From NCBI GenBank assembly GCA_963785755.1, contig CAWAXG010000002.1, positions 682,001 through 746,000 of the forward strand: a stretch of DNA of 64,000 nt, written 5' to 3'. The stretch is from JACCXG01 sp963785755 (GTDB lineage Bacteria; Acidobacteriota; Vicinamibacteria; Vicinamibacterales; 2-12-FULL-66-21). Position 1 is the stretch's first letter. The number at the start of each line of letters is the position of its first letter. The notes beneath the pieces were generated by a model. That model searched no databases and was not told the origin of the DNA. It saw only the letters and a list, made by a program, of their open reading frames with translations. Below, one piece after another: positions 39,270 to 48,186 of the stretch. Position numbers and translations under genes: made by a program.

Positions 39270-39953
39270 ATGGCTACGATTCTCATTGTCGACGACCACC
39301 GCGTGACCCGCATGGGCCTCGCGGAGTTGCTCGCACACGAAGGGTTCGACGTCGTGACCGCCGGGACGTTTCAAGAGGCCCGACGGATCCTTCGAGAAGA
39401 TCCACCGGATCTTCTGATTGCAGACGTGAGACTTGGGTCGTTCAACGGACTCCAGCTGGTAATCAGCGGTCAGCAACGCGTCCCTGCGATCGTCATTACC
39501 GGATATGCGGACGCTGTGCTCGAGGCGGAAGCGCGACGCGGAGGAGCGGAGTATCTCGTGAAGCCGTTCGACCCCGAACGTCTGCTCACCCTGATCCGGC
39601 ACAAGCTGGGCAGCACACCGCCGGCGTTCTCCGTACCGCGGCGTTGGCGTCGAAAGGCGGTCGTCGGACTCACCGCGCAGGTCGGCGACAAGCCAGCGAA
39701 GATCGTGGACGTCAGTTACGGTGGTGTGAAGTTCGAGATCCGTCCCGGCGAAGCCGGAGCGCCGCCGCCGTCATTTCAGCTGCGGCTGTCGAACGAGATG
39801 TCGCTGCAGGCTGATCTCGTGTGGAAGAGCATGCTCACCGACGAGATGTGGGTCTGTGGCGCCGCAGTGTGGCCCGAGGAATCCACCGCCCGCCAGTGGT
39901 TCGGCCTGGTTGATACGGCGCCGCCCGATCACGAGAAATCTAGTCCCACTTAG
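39270..39953 (+). CDS. response regulator with C-terminal PilZ-like domain
   Basis: From ATG 39270, 227 residues. Receiver: TILIVDDHRVTRMGLAELLA, phospho-acceptor Asp in LLIADVRLGSFNGLQ, Thr in IVITGYADA and Lys in YLVKPFDPERL. From about residue 125: RRWRRKAVVGLTAQVGD, VDVSYGGVKFEIRP and VWKSMLTDEMWVCGAAVW, a PilZ-like beta barrel (the VSYGGVKF core; the leading arginines could be the RxxxR motif). It could couple phosphorylation to cyclic-di-GMP. It is divergent from the dam gene. Confidence 0.82.
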   Translation: MATILIVDDHRVTRMGLAELLAHEGFDVVTAGTFQEARRILREDPPDLLIADVRLGSFNGLQLVISGQQRVPAIVITGYADAVLEAEARRGGAEYLVKPFDPERLLTLIRHKLGSTPPAFSVPRRWRRKAVVGLTAQVGDKPAKIVDVSYGGVKFEIRPGEAGAPPPSFQLRLSNEMSLQADLVWKSMLTDEMWVCGAAVWPEESTARQWFGLVDTAPPDHEKSSPT

Positions 39954-40208
39954 CGGTGTCCGTCGGGTCGAGTATCGCGGTGCATCCGCGGTTCTTCGCC
40001 GCCGGCGATCCACCACACGTCACGGTTGCCCTCCGGACGATGCGCGCCTCCGAATCGAGAGGCACGGCGCCGGCGAACACCATCCTGCGGAGCTCTTCGG
40101 CCAGCGGCTTCAGCGATTCGTCTCCCCTGATGAATCGAACGTCTTCGACGCCCTTCGCGCCGGTGAGGATGAAGAAATCAGCCGATCTCGAGCTGCTTAC
40201 GGAGCTAC
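39940..40208 (-). pseudogene. C-terminal remnant of an unrecognised gene
   Basis: A reverse-strand frame without a start codon, closed at 39942-39940, reads ADFFILTGAKGVEDVRFIRG, DESLKPLAEELRRMVFAGAV, PLDSEARIVRRATVTCGGSP and DPTDTAKWD. This resembles the end of a family of exported acidobacterial proteins with a single C-terminal Cys pair region, but I cannot name it. The N-terminal part is missing upstream of about 40208, where hairpin repeats begin. It overlaps the receiver-PilZ gene end by 14 nt. Confidence 0.45.
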
Positions 40209-40314
40209 CTCATCTATGTCGGCGCTGTCGAAGCGCAGATTCGTGCGCTCCGACGCCTTTTTCATTCGTCGACTCCGACGCCCGTAGCTGCGCGGCCTGA
40301 AGCCAACCACTCGC

Positions 40315-40384
40315 GTGGCTTCCGCCTTCAGGCGGAAGATTCACAGCAAGCGTTTCCTTTCGCCTGAAGGCGGAAGCCACGAAG
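40315..40384. repeat. paired TGAA-loop hairpins in opposite orientation
   Basis: CTTCCGCC TTCA GGCGGAAG (40319-40338) and CTTTCGCC TGAA GGCGGAAG (40357-40376) flank an AT-richer spacer. The outer ends GTGGC and GCCAC also pair, giving a composite structure like a bacterial interspersed mosaic element. Part is identical to 19708-19728 in pbpC. Confidence 0.75.
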
Positions 40385-40429
40385 GTTCTACTCTTCCGCG
40401 GCGCGAAGAAGGCTGGTCGCGGGTTCTGA

Positions 40430-40449
40430 CGCGCGGCTGAAGCCGCGCG
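40430..40449. repeat. TGAA-loop hairpin directly after the ADOP stop
   Basis: CGCGCGGC TGAA GCCGCGCG, an 8-bp perfect stem ending one base before the stop triplet of the reverse-strand ADOP gene. It may stabilise or terminate that transcript. Same architecture as 60651-60670. Confidence 0.7.
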
Positions 40450-43116
40450 CTACAACTGACGCAACGTCGTCGCCGCATCGACCGACGCCGCCCGCCGCGT
40501 CGGGACGATCACCGCGACCGTCGCTGCCGTGAGCAGCACCAGCGACGCGCCCACGAACGCGATCGGATCGGCGGAGCTGACACCGTAGAGGACACCTGAA
40601 AACACCCGGCTTCCGAGCAGCGCGGCGCCCAGCCCGAGGACGAGGCCAATCGCCACTGGCCGGAGGCTGTCGGCGAGCAACAGGCGCATCACATCGCGCC
40701 TTCCTGCACCCAGCGCCATCCGGACGCCGATCTCGTGGGTCCGCTGCCCGACCACGAACGCGGTGACGCCATAGATCCCGACAACCGCCAGTCCGAGAGC
40801 CAGGCACGCCAGCACGCCGGCCAGCGATGCCAGCAAGCGTGGCTCATCGAGCTGCTGGCGCAGCCCGTCGTTGACCGACCTGAGCTCCAGGCGAATGCGA
40901 CGATCGATCGGCTCGAGCGCGGTCCTCACCGCAGGAATCAGCGATTCAGGCGAAACGTCGGTCCGGATCACGAGACGGGCAGCGCGCCGGTCGCGCATCG
41001 GTTGATAGATCGCGGCGGCGCTGAGGTCGCGGAGCCTGGCCGTAAGGGCATTGGACACGACGCCGATGACGCGATCGCGCGAGCCCTCGATCACGCGATC
41101 GAGGGACTGGCCGATGGGGTCTTCACCGGCGAAGAAGTCACGCGCAATCGCGTCACTGATGACGGCGACATCGGCACCGGAAGCGGCCTCCTCGGCGGTG
41201 TAGGTGCGACCGCGTATGGCGCGGAGCCCCAGCGTGGCGAAGTAGTCGGACTCTGTGTGGTGGTGGTAGATCGTGTATCGGCTGCCAGCGCGCCTGAAGA
41301 TCGTGACCTGGCTTGCGCCTTGGTACGGCGGAGTCGAGGCCAGCGACGCCAGCCGGACTCCAGGAACGCTTCCGACCCGCTCGCGGGCCAGTTGCCAATA
41401 GGCCTCGACCTGGTCCTCGGACATGCCCCTCCCCAGAGCCGGCGAGACGACGAGCAGGCGATTCGCATCGAACCCGATATCGACCTGCGTCGACCGGATC
41501 ATGGCGCGGGTAAGCAATGCTGCGAGCACCAGGAGCGTGACGGATCCGGCAGCTTGCAGGCCGATCAATGCCGTTCGAATGCCGTTGGATCGTGCTGCGG
41601 AGGAGCCGCCGTCAGCTCCCTTCAGCGGTGATACCAGATCGCCGCGCATCGCGTGCCGTGCCGGCGTCAGTCCAGCGCCAAGTCCGGCGATCGAGGCAAT
41701 CGCGGCGAGGAACATGTAGACCCGGAAGTCCGGTGCCGTATCCAGCATCACCGGCACACCCATGAACGTCGTGAGCGCGGGCACCAGCCAGATCGTGAAC
41801 AGCAGGCCGATCGCTCCGCTTGCTATGCCGAGCGCGAGGCTCTCGGTGAGAAGCTGACGGACGACGCGCGCGCGGCTCGCCCCGAGGGCCACGCGCATGC
41901 CCAGCTCGCGGCGGCGCGTCAGCGCGCTCGCGAGGAGCAGATTCGTGACATTCACGCACGCGAGCAGCAGGACCAGACCGATGACCACGACGATGACGCC
42001 AACGACCAGCGCAATCCGTCTGGCCATGGATGGTCCCACCGGACGATCCGACCGTGAGAATCGCACTCCGGTGACAGGGCCGTTCGGGTCCGTCGCGTCG
42101 ATCTGGATTCCGGCTGCGACGGCACTGAGCTCGGCTTCGGCTCGACGCAGAGGAACTCCCGGCAGGACGCGGCCGAACACCGTCACATGTTTGCCGGCCG
42201 CGGGTCCGATCGGCGTGCCGCCGTAGACGAGATGGTAGCTGCCGAGCGGCGCCCAGAAAGCCGGAGCCGATTCCGATGTGCCGGTGAATCCGCGCTCGCT
42301 GACGCCGACGATCGTGAAAGGCGCACCGTTGATCCAGATCTCACGGCCCACCCGTGACGCGTCGGCGCCGAGCCTGCGCGTCCAGAAGCGATGACTCACC
42401 ACCACCGCGCCCGGCGCGCCGATCGCGTCATCTGCTGGCGTCAGCAGCCGGCCGGCAGTGACTCTCCGGTTGAGGGCCTCGAGATAGGTCCCAGACACGA
42501 ACATCACCGCTGCCGATTCCGTGGAGTCGGCGTCCGACCGCTCCGAGAATGCCGCGCTGTCCGAGATCTGAGCCGCGAGCGTGACGGAGGTCGCGGACTC
42601 GCGAAGCTGCGCGAACGTCGAGTACGGCCAGTCCGTCCCCAGGCCTCTGGCGTGGGCCCGCGACACGCGCACCGCCGTCGCCGGATCCTCGATGCCGCTC
42701 GGCCGGAACACCGCCGCATTGATCAGGCTGAAGACCGACGTGCTCACGCCGATCGCGAGCCCGAGACCCGCGATTGTGACGGCGACGACCGCGGGACTGC
42801 GGCGCAGGAGACGAACACCGTAGGAGAGGTCCTGCCAAATCTCTCTCGCCCGGAAGCGCCAGACCAGCGAGAGTCCAGATTCAGCGTGTGCGGGGGCGCG
42901 CGCTCGACCGATCGCGGACGGATTCGTCGTCATGGTGTGATGCCGGAGCAGACTGAAGACATCGGTGTAGTACCGCCGCCTCGCATAACGCTCACCCCGG
43001 CTGCGCGCGCGCGACTCGAACAGCTCGAGCAGGTCGGCTTCGACTTCCGGTCGGCGGCTGCCGAGCGGCTGGCATCGCAGCAGCCATCCGGCCACGCGCG
43101 GCGGGCGGGCGGTCAT
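40450..43116 (-). CDS. ADOP-type ABC transporter permease with N-terminal helical domain
   Basis: An 888-residue permease. It opens with the short helical domain (EVEADLLELFESRARSRGER, YARRRYYTDVFSLLRHH) that accompanies PadR-linked ADOP proteins. It then reads DLSYGVRLLRRSPAVVAVTI, GLAIGVSTSVFSLINAAVFR, a periplasmic core, and two FtsX modules (LLLACVNVTNLLLASALTRR; LACLALGLAVVGIYGVTAFV). The end is RRAASVDAATTLRQL. The start overlaps the PadR gene by 4 nt, so the regulator and permease form one unit. Confidence 0.92.
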   Translation of the reverse strand: MTARPPRVAGWLLRCQPLGSRRPEVEADLLELFESRARSRGERYARRRYYTDVFSLLRHHTMTTNPSAIGRARAPAHAESGLSLVWRFRAREIWQDLSYGVRLLRRSPAVVAVTIAGLGLAIGVSTSVFSLINAAVFRPSGIEDPATAVRVSRAHARGLGTDWPYSTFAQLRESATSVTLAAQISDSAAFSERSDADSTESAAVMFVSGTYLEALNRRVTAGRLLTPADDAIGAPGAVVVSHRFWTRRLGADASRVGREIWINGAPFTIVGVSERGFTGTSESAPAFWAPLGSYHLVYGGTPIGPAAGKHVTVFGRVLPGVPLRRAEAELSAVAAGIQIDATDPNGPVTGVRFSRSDRPVGPSMARRIALVVGVIVVVIGLVLLLACVNVTNLLLASALTRRRELGMRVALGASRARVVRQLLTESLALGIASGAIGLLFTIWLVPALTTFMGVPVMLDTAPDFRVYMFLAAIASIAGLGAGLTPARHAMRGDLVSPLKGADGGSSAARSNGIRTALIGLQAAGSVTLLVLAALLTRAMIRSTQVDIGFDANRLLVVSPALGRGMSEDQVEAYWQLARERVGSVPGVRLASLASTPPYQGASQVTIFRRAGSRYTIYHHHTESDYFATLGLRAIRGRTYTAEEAASGADVAVISDAIARDFFAGEDPIGQSLDRVIEGSRDRVIGVVSNALTARLRDLSAAAIYQPMRDRRAARLVIRTDVSPESLIPAVRTALEPIDRRIRLELRSVNDGLRQQLDEPRLLASLAGVLACLALGLAVVGIYGVTAFVVGQRTHEIGVRMALGAGRRDVMRLLLADSLRPVAIGLVLGLGAALLGSRVFSGVLYGVSSADPIAFVGASLVLLTAATVAVIVPTRRAASVDAATTLRQL

Positions 43117-43424
43117 GGCCGCCGCCCTTCGGCGATGGCGCTCCAGATTCGCTCGCGAACGCGATGCAGATCGCGGGCGGTTCGCAGACCGAGCGGCGTC
43201 ACCTCGAACAGCCGCTTCGACTTTCCTCCACGCCGCGCGGTCGCGTCTCCCATCGTGGATTTCACGAAGCCCTTGCCCTCGAGGCGCGCGAGCGCGGCAT
43301 AGACCGCGCCCATCGAGACCTGGCGTCCGGTCGCGTCCTCCACGAACTGCTGGACGGGAACCGCGTAGGTGTGATCGCCGAGTGCGCGCACCGCCAGAAG
43401 CGTCAATTCTTCGAATTCGCCCAT
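43113..43424 (-). CDS. PadR-family transcriptional regulator
   Basis: From ATG 43424 (AAAGG 8-12 bp upstream), 103 residues: MGEFEELTLLAVRALGDHTY, AVPVQQFVEDATGRQVSMGA, VYAALARLEGKGFVKS, and RRGGKSKRLFEVTPLGLRTA with the wing. This is a compact PadR winged helix without the long C-terminal dimerisation domain. It precedes and overlaps the ADOP gene and is expected to control it. An upstream ATG at 43439 would add five residues. Confidence 0.9.
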   Translation of the reverse strand: MGEFEELTLLAVRALGDHTYAVPVQQFVEDATGRQVSMGAVYAALARLEGKGFVKSTMGDATARRGGKSKRLFEVTPLGLRTARDLHRVRERIWSAIAEGRRP

Positions 43425-43721
43425 GCGTTCGCCTTTCATGGACGGATTCGTATCACAATTTGTTCGCGTTTGTATAGATAACAAGCGGATGAGGCACGGT
43501 GGGTCCAGCTCTGCCCCTCAGACAACTTTCGGCGGGCAGCGCTGGGCTTCAGTGTTCAGACTGCTCGGGAATGGGAAATGACGGGTTCCACCAACGTGTA
43601 TCAGCGCCGGAACGTCCGGCGTATTAGCAGTTCGTCTGGACTATGATCAGCGGTCAGGCCAGACTGCCCATGAATTGGCCGCCGTCAGGGAACGGCGGGT
43701 TGTTTCGGAGAAATTATCAAA

Positions 43722-44564
43722 ATGAACGCACGTAATCTGGTTCGTCCCATCGTCTTGTTACTGGTCACGTGTCTCTCCGCCTCGCCGGTCTGGGCGCAGG
43801 CGACCGCCACGCAGAAGAAGGAAGGGGCGGCGCAGCAGCAGAAGCCCTTCGAGCCGCAGGTCGGCCAGGGGGGCAAGGACGTGGTCTGGGTGCCTACGCC
43901 CCAGGCGCTCGTCGACAAGATGCTGGACATGGCGAAGCTCACGCCCCAGGACTTCGTCATCGATCTGGGCTCCGGCGACGGCCGCACGGTGATTACGGCC
44001 GCGAAACGCGGCGCGCACGCCCTCGGCATCGAATACAACCCGGACATGGTGGATCTATCGAAGAAGAACGCCGCGACCGCCGGAGTCGGCGACAAAGCCA
44101 CGTTCGTGAAAGCCGACCTCTTCGAGTCCGACTTCTCGAAGGCGCAGATCATCACGATGTTCCTGCTGCCCTCGATCAACATGAAGCTCCGGCCGAAGAT
44201 TCTCGAGCTCAAACCGGGCACCCGCATCGTCTCGAATTCCTTCAACATGGAGGACTGGGAAGCGGATCAGACCGAGACGATCGAGGACAACTGCACGAGC
44301 TGGTGCACGGCGCTGTTGTGGATCGTCCCCGCGAAGGTCGAAGGCAGCTGGCAGATGCCGCAGGGAGAGCTGAAGCTGACGCAGACGTTCCAGAACGTGG
44401 CCGGCATGCTCGGAACTCAGGCGATCTCCGAAGGCAAGCTGCGCGGCGAGGAGATCACGTTCAAGGCTGCCGGCGTCACGTATACCGGGAAGGTCGAGGG
44501 GGCCTCGATGCGCGGGACCTCGACGGGCACGAACGGCACGAACTGGACGGCGACGCGCAAGTAG
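43722..44564 (+). CDS. exported class I SAM-dependent methyltransferase-like protein
   Basis: 280 residues with a convincing Sec signal (LVRPIVLLLVTCLSASPVWA, then Q). The Rossmann methyltransferase core follows: DFVIDLGSGDGRTVITAAKR (motif I), ALGIEYNPDMVDLSKKNAAT (acidic loop), TFVKADLFESDFSKAQIITM and LKPGTRIVSNSFNMEDWEAD. A C-terminal beta domain (about 215-280, TFKAAGVTYTGKVEGASMRG) is added. SAM is not expected outside the cytosol, so either the leader is a membrane anchor facing inward, or the fold has another job. It is preceded by a good hairpin (43605-43621) and stands alone. Confidence 0.82.
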   Translation: MNARNLVRPIVLLLVTCLSASPVWAQATATQKKEGAAQQQKPFEPQVGQGGKDVVWVPTPQALVDKMLDMAKLTPQDFVIDLGSGDGRTVITAAKRGAHALGIEYNPDMVDLSKKNAATAGVGDKATFVKADLFESDFSKAQIITMFLLPSINMKLRPKILELKPGTRIVSNSFNMEDWEADQTETIEDNCTSWCTALLWIVPAKVEGSWQMPQGELKLTQTFQNVAGMLGTQAISEGKLRGEEITFKAAGVTYTGKVEGASMRGTSTGTNGTNWTATRK

Positions 44565-44658
44565 CAGCGGCATTGAGGACGGGAGCGTAAGGGAGAGTTC
44601 GTTTCAAAGTGATCTCCCTTCCTCCCATAGTCCTTGTTTGAAGCCCACCAGCGCGTTG

Positions 44659-45909
44659 TCAGCGCGCGCGAGTGAACGTTCGCGTCGCAGGCAATCCGTT
44701 TTCTCCGAACGGCCCCTGATCCTGCCCATTCACAGCGACCCGCACTGCGCCGGCATCGCCCGCGCGGATGACGACGGCGTTCTGTCCGTTGATCGGAATC
44801 CGCTCGTCAGCCGGGATCTCACGCTCGATCGTCTTCTCGCCATCGACGACCACGCGGACCCAGACATGGCGGACGGTCCTCAACTCGACCTGCAGCCCCG
44901 AGATGGGCGGCGCTGATGCCGCAGGCTGCGGCGCCGCAGCCGCAGGCTGCGGCGCCGAAGCGGTAGCCACTGGCGCGGTCGACGGCTGCGAGGGTCGCTG
45001 AACCGTGTCACCGTCATCCGGCGTCGAGGACAGACCCCAGATCAGCAGTACCGCGAGAACCACGAGGACGACGGCGGCCGCCGCGACGTGTTCGCGGCGC
45101 AGCCCGCGCCGTTGCAGGCTCTGACGGAGACCGGCTGGGATGACCGGGAACAGGCCCCGCGGGTCGGCGGCAGCCGGCCCGGAAATTTGGGCTGGTTCCG
45201 CGAGCAACGACTCCAGCGTCCCGTCTTCCTGGATCAGTCTCAGCGGCGTCGTCGGTTCCGGGATCCACGACTCGCCTGGATCCGAAGCCGCGGCCTCCGG
45301 CCCGGCAGCAACCGCTGGCGCGGCTATCGGCGGGAGCTCGGGAACGGGGAGTGGTGCATCGGCTGACTGAGAGGGCACGGCCGGCGCAACGCTCGCCGTC
45401 GCCTCCAACGCGCTCACCAACGGCGGCATATCAGTCGCAGGCGGCTGCGTATCAGTCGCAGGCGGCGGCGTGGTGTCGGCGGACGGACGTGACGCATTGT
45501 CCGGCGGAGGCCATGGAGGCCACGCAGGGCTTTCGAGTGGCGGTCGCTCATCGACTGCTGGCTCAGGGGCCTTCGCGATCGGCGGTGGCTCGGTGATAGG
45601 AGGTTCGGACTCGACAACGGGGGAAGGCGCACTGATGAGCTGCGGCGCGGTGGAGGGCGGCGGCGCGGGCAGGCCTCCAGGAACTGGAGCTGGGGACGGC
45701 GCTTCGACAGACCGAACGTCCACCGACCGCGGATCGACCGGGCGGGGCTCGCGGCCGCTTCGCGGGCCGAATGATCGCAGAAAGGCGTCGAACGCCTCGT
45801 TCGCCTCTCTCCGGCGCTGCCGCGACTCCTCGAGTGCGCGACGGATCCTCTCGAGCTCCTCTTCCGCCCCTGCTTCGAAGGCCGGACGCGGACGATTGTC
45901 TTGTGCCAT
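44659..45909 (-). CDS. membrane protein with RodZ-like C-terminal (DUF4115) domain
   Basis: 416 residues. The N-terminal charged helix EELERIRRALEESRQRRREA is followed by about 170 residues of proline/alanine-rich low complexity. A membrane helix (VAAAAVVLVVLAVLLIWGLS) comes next, then an Ala/Pro/Gln linker with direct repeats, and a DUF4115-type beta domain: VELRTVRHVWVRVVVDGEKT, IPINGQNAVVIRAGDAGAVR, VAVNGQDQGPFGENG. In RodZ this domain is periplasmic and follows a HTH; here the HTH is absent. It may be a separate cell-shape or envelope protein. Confidence 0.78.
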   Translation of the reverse strand: MAQDNRPRPAFEAGAEEELERIRRALEESRQRRREANEAFDAFLRSFGPRSGREPRPVDPRSVDVRSVEAPSPAPVPGGLPAPPPSTAPQLISAPSPVVESEPPITEPPPIAKAPEPAVDERPPLESPAWPPWPPPDNASRPSADTTPPPATDTQPPATDMPPLVSALEATASVAPAVPSQSADAPLPVPELPPIAAPAVAAGPEAAASDPGESWIPEPTTPLRLIQEDGTLESLLAEPAQISGPAAADPRGLFPVIPAGLRQSLQRRGLRREHVAAAAVVLVVLAVLLIWGLSSTPDDGDTVQRPSQPSTAPVATASAPQPAAAAPQPAASAPPISGLQVELRTVRHVWVRVVVDGEKTIEREIPADERIPINGQNAVVIRAGDAGAVRVAVNGQDQGPFGENGLPATRTFTRAR

Positions 45910-46045
45910 CTCTGCGCTAGGCTACCCTGCCGTCGGCCCTGAAGGAAACAAGAGTCATCTCGAAGGCAGATAACGCGTGAACGTCTGCCTATTCTCGCCG
46001 AAAAATTGCGGGACGCCACTTCAATCCGCCAGTTTGGCGTTGACT

Positions 46046-46211
46046 CGGCGGGGCCCCAACGCCAACCCGGCCGTTCAACTACCAATTCATCGCGAAAGGC
46101 AGCGTGTGGAACGAGTTCTTCCAGGGACGGATCGACGAGCTGCGAATCTACAATCGCGCGCTGACCCAGGCCGAAATCCAGATCGACATGACGACGGCGA
46201 TCACCCCCTGA
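46046..46211 (+). pseudogene. LamG/concanavalin-like domain C-terminal fragment
   Basis: The forward frame ending with TGA 46209-46211 reads FIAKGSVWNEFFQGRIDELR, IYNRALTQAEIQIDM. F-x-G-x-I-D-E-x-R-I-Y-N-R-A-L is the hallmark last strand pair of bacterial LamG/laminin-G jelly-roll domains. An in-frame stop lies just upstream and nothing of the rest of the domain is present. It is the leftover end of a large secreted protein, abutting the enolase-family gene stop. Confidence 0.6.
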
Positions 46212-47298
46212 CGAGGAACCTCTCGATCGCCTGTTCGTTCCACTCGACACCCGTGCCCAGGACCTCGACGACGCTCGTCATGCCGTCCCTGATCTCGATC
46301 GGCTCGGCGACGATCGGATTCCACCAGTCGGCGTACTCCAGCCAGTGCGCGGTCGGCGTCAACGACATCAGCTGCGCGCTGATCTCGGGCCACAGGTGAT
46401 TCGACACGCGTAAGCCCCGGCTGTGGGCGATCGCGGCGGCGCGCAGCCAGCCGGACACGCCGCCGATCTTCATCACGTCTGGCATCACGTAATCGGACGC
46501 TTGCGCATCGATGGCGTGCTGCAGGTCGGTCACGCCCCACCAGTTCTCGCCGCACTGAATCGGCGTCTGGACTTCGCGCGCGATCGCGGCGTGCCCGGTG
46601 TAGTCGTGGGCGAGCGTCGGCTCCTCGACCCATTCGAGCCCTTCGCCCTCGAGGGCGCGGATGCGCTGAATCGCTTCGGCCGGCGTGAGCGACTGGTTGT
46701 AGTCGACCATGATTGCCACGCGATCCCCGACAGCCCGTCGAATCGCGCGGATCACCGCAAGATCATCCTGGACCGTGGCGTAGCCGATCTTGGCCTTGAC
46801 TCCCTTGAAGCCGCGCGCCGCCCACTCCCCCGCGACCGCCGCCGATCGCTCGGGCCCGTCGTAACCAACCGCGCCGTACGCCGGAATGGCTTTCGGCGTT
46901 CCGCCAAGCAGCCGAACCAGCGAGGTCTCGTGCTGGCGCGCCAGCGCGTCCCACAGCGCCATGTCGATCGCGGCGAGCGCCATCCCGACCAGTCCCTGCG
47001 GGCCGAGCAGCCGGAAGCGGCGGGCCATCTTCTGATCGAGGTCCGCCGGGGCCAGCGGCTCGCCGGCGAGCAGCGGCTCGAGATTCTGGACGAGCGCGGC
47101 CGTTGGTCCCAGCGCCAGCGCCGTGTAGGTGAACACCACGCTGTGCCCGGCGGTCCCGTCGTCGAGCGTCACGTCGGTCAGCACGAGCGGCGATTCGGCG
47201 ACCGCGCCGCTCGCCGTCTGGTGCGGCTCGCGCATCGGCACGCGAACGGCCCTGGCGCGAAGCGACTGAATGCGCGGGTGCGACGGGGTTCCCATCAC
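46201..47298 (-). CDS. enolase-superfamily enzyme, mandelate racemase type
   Basis: 365 residues: an N-terminal capping domain (VPMREPHQTASGAVAESPLV), then a barrel with the KxK pair in GVKAKIGYATVQDD, three metal ligands (Asp in IMVDYNQSLTP, Glu in EWVEEPTLAHD, Glu in IQCGENWWGV), and the His-Asp dyad partner His in VSNHLWPEISAQL. The K-x-K plus His pattern is that of mandelate racemase and related sugar-acid dehydratases. It is the last gene of the five-gene preA operon, overlapping the TIM-barrel gene by 4 nt. The substrate is unknown; the overall chemistry should be proton abstraction next to a carboxylate. Confidence 0.85.
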   Translation of the reverse strand: MMGTPSHPRIQSLRARAVRVPMREPHQTASGAVAESPLVLTDVTLDDGTAGHSVVFTYTALALGPTAALVQNLEPLLAGEPLAPADLDQKMARRFRLLGPQGLVGMALAAIDMALWDALARQHETSLVRLLGGTPKAIPAYGAVGYDGPERSAAVAGEWAARGFKGVKAKIGYATVQDDLAVIRAIRRAVGDRVAIMVDYNQSLTPAEAIQRIRALEGEGLEWVEEPTLAHDYTGHAAIAREVQTPIQCGENWWGVTDLQHAIDAQASDYVMPDVMKIGGVSGWLRAAAIAHSRGLRVSNHLWPEISAQLMSLTPTAHWLEYADWWNPIVAEPIEIRDGMTSVVEVLGTGVEWNEQAIERFLVRG

Positions 47299-48182
47299 GC
47301 GCCGAAGTACTCAGCGCGCTTGCGCTTGAGAAACTCCGCCGAGCGCGCGATCTCGTCGAGGCCGTCCATGCCGTCCTCGATCGAAATCCAGCCGCTGAAC
47401 CGGACCTCGGCGAGGATGCGGAAAATCTCGCCGTAGTCGTTCATACCGGTGCCCGTTTCCCCGTGCTTCAGGGCCGTCGCATAACCGGCGGCCCCGTCGG
47501 CCGACTTGAGATCGTCGAGTGTCGCGCCAGGCGCGAGATACCGATCGGAGGCGTGCATCGTCACCACGCGATGCTTGACCTTGCGCAGCAGCCCGATCGG
47601 ATCGAAGCCGCCGACGACGGCGTTCGACGGGTCGTACTGGACGCCGAAGAAGGGCGAGTCGATCTGCTCGATGATCTCCAGGAAAATATCCTCCGGCTGC
47701 GCGAATTCGGGGTAGCGCCAGGTGCCGTCCTTGTAGTGGTTCTCCATGCAGAGAATCACGCCGCGGCCCTCGGCATAGTCCAGCGAACGGCGGATGCCTT
47801 CGATCGTGCGGTCGATGCCTTCCTTGCGGGCCATGCCCGGATACCGCTGCCCGCTCAACGTGCGGCAATGCCGCGCGCCGAGCCGTACGGTCAGATCGAT
47901 CGCCGCCATCTGGCGCTCGACCTGGCGGCGGCGTTCGCCGGCATCGGGATGCGTGAAATCCGGGGAGAAACAGAGCATGGAGGAGATCTGCCCGGTTGCT
48001 TCCATCGCGCGCACGATCGGATCGACGTCGGCCGGCGCGAGGCTCGGAAAGAAGCCGTCGTAGTGCTCGATCCCCTCGCCGCCGAGGGTCGCCGCCTCGT
48101 GGATCCAGGCTTCGTACGAGCGTCGCCGCTCGGTGAAGTCGTCGAAATAGCACTTGGGGAACAGGCTGATGCGCGGCGCCAT
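47295..48182 (-). CDS. sugar phosphate isomerase/epimerase family TIM-barrel protein
   Basis: 295 residues of the AP-endonuclease-2-like TIM barrel: RISLFPKCYFDDFTERRRSY, SSMLCFSPDFTHPD, VILCMENHYKDGTWRYPEFA (metal Glu), FFGVQYDPSNAVVGGFDPIG, HRVVTMHASDRY (His), and WISIEDGMDGLDEIARSAEF (last Glu). The metal set Glu-Asp-His-Glu is visible. Such enzymes epimerise or isomerise keto-sugars or cut sugar-acid chains. It starts 4 bp after the SDR stop and overlaps the enolase-family gene. Confidence 0.85.
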   Translation of the reverse strand: MAPRISLFPKCYFDDFTERRRSYEAWIHEAATLGGEGIEHYDGFFPSLAPADVDPIVRAMEATGQISSMLCFSPDFTHPDAGERRRQVERQMAAIDLTVRLGARHCRTLSGQRYPGMARKEGIDRTIEGIRRSLDYAEGRGVILCMENHYKDGTWRYPEFAQPEDIFLEIIEQIDSPFFGVQYDPSNAVVGGFDPIGLLRKVKHRVVTMHASDRYLAPGATLDDLKSADGAAGYATALKHGETGTGMNDYGEIFRILAEVRFSGWISIEDGMDGLDEIARSAEFLKRKRAEYFGA

Positions 48183-48186
48183 GCGA

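Noticed and set aside
43605..43621. Terminator hairpin CGCCGGA-ACG-TCCGGCG
   Set aside because: Perfect 7-bp stem, but it has no T-run on either side and lies upstream, not downstream, of both neighbouring genes.
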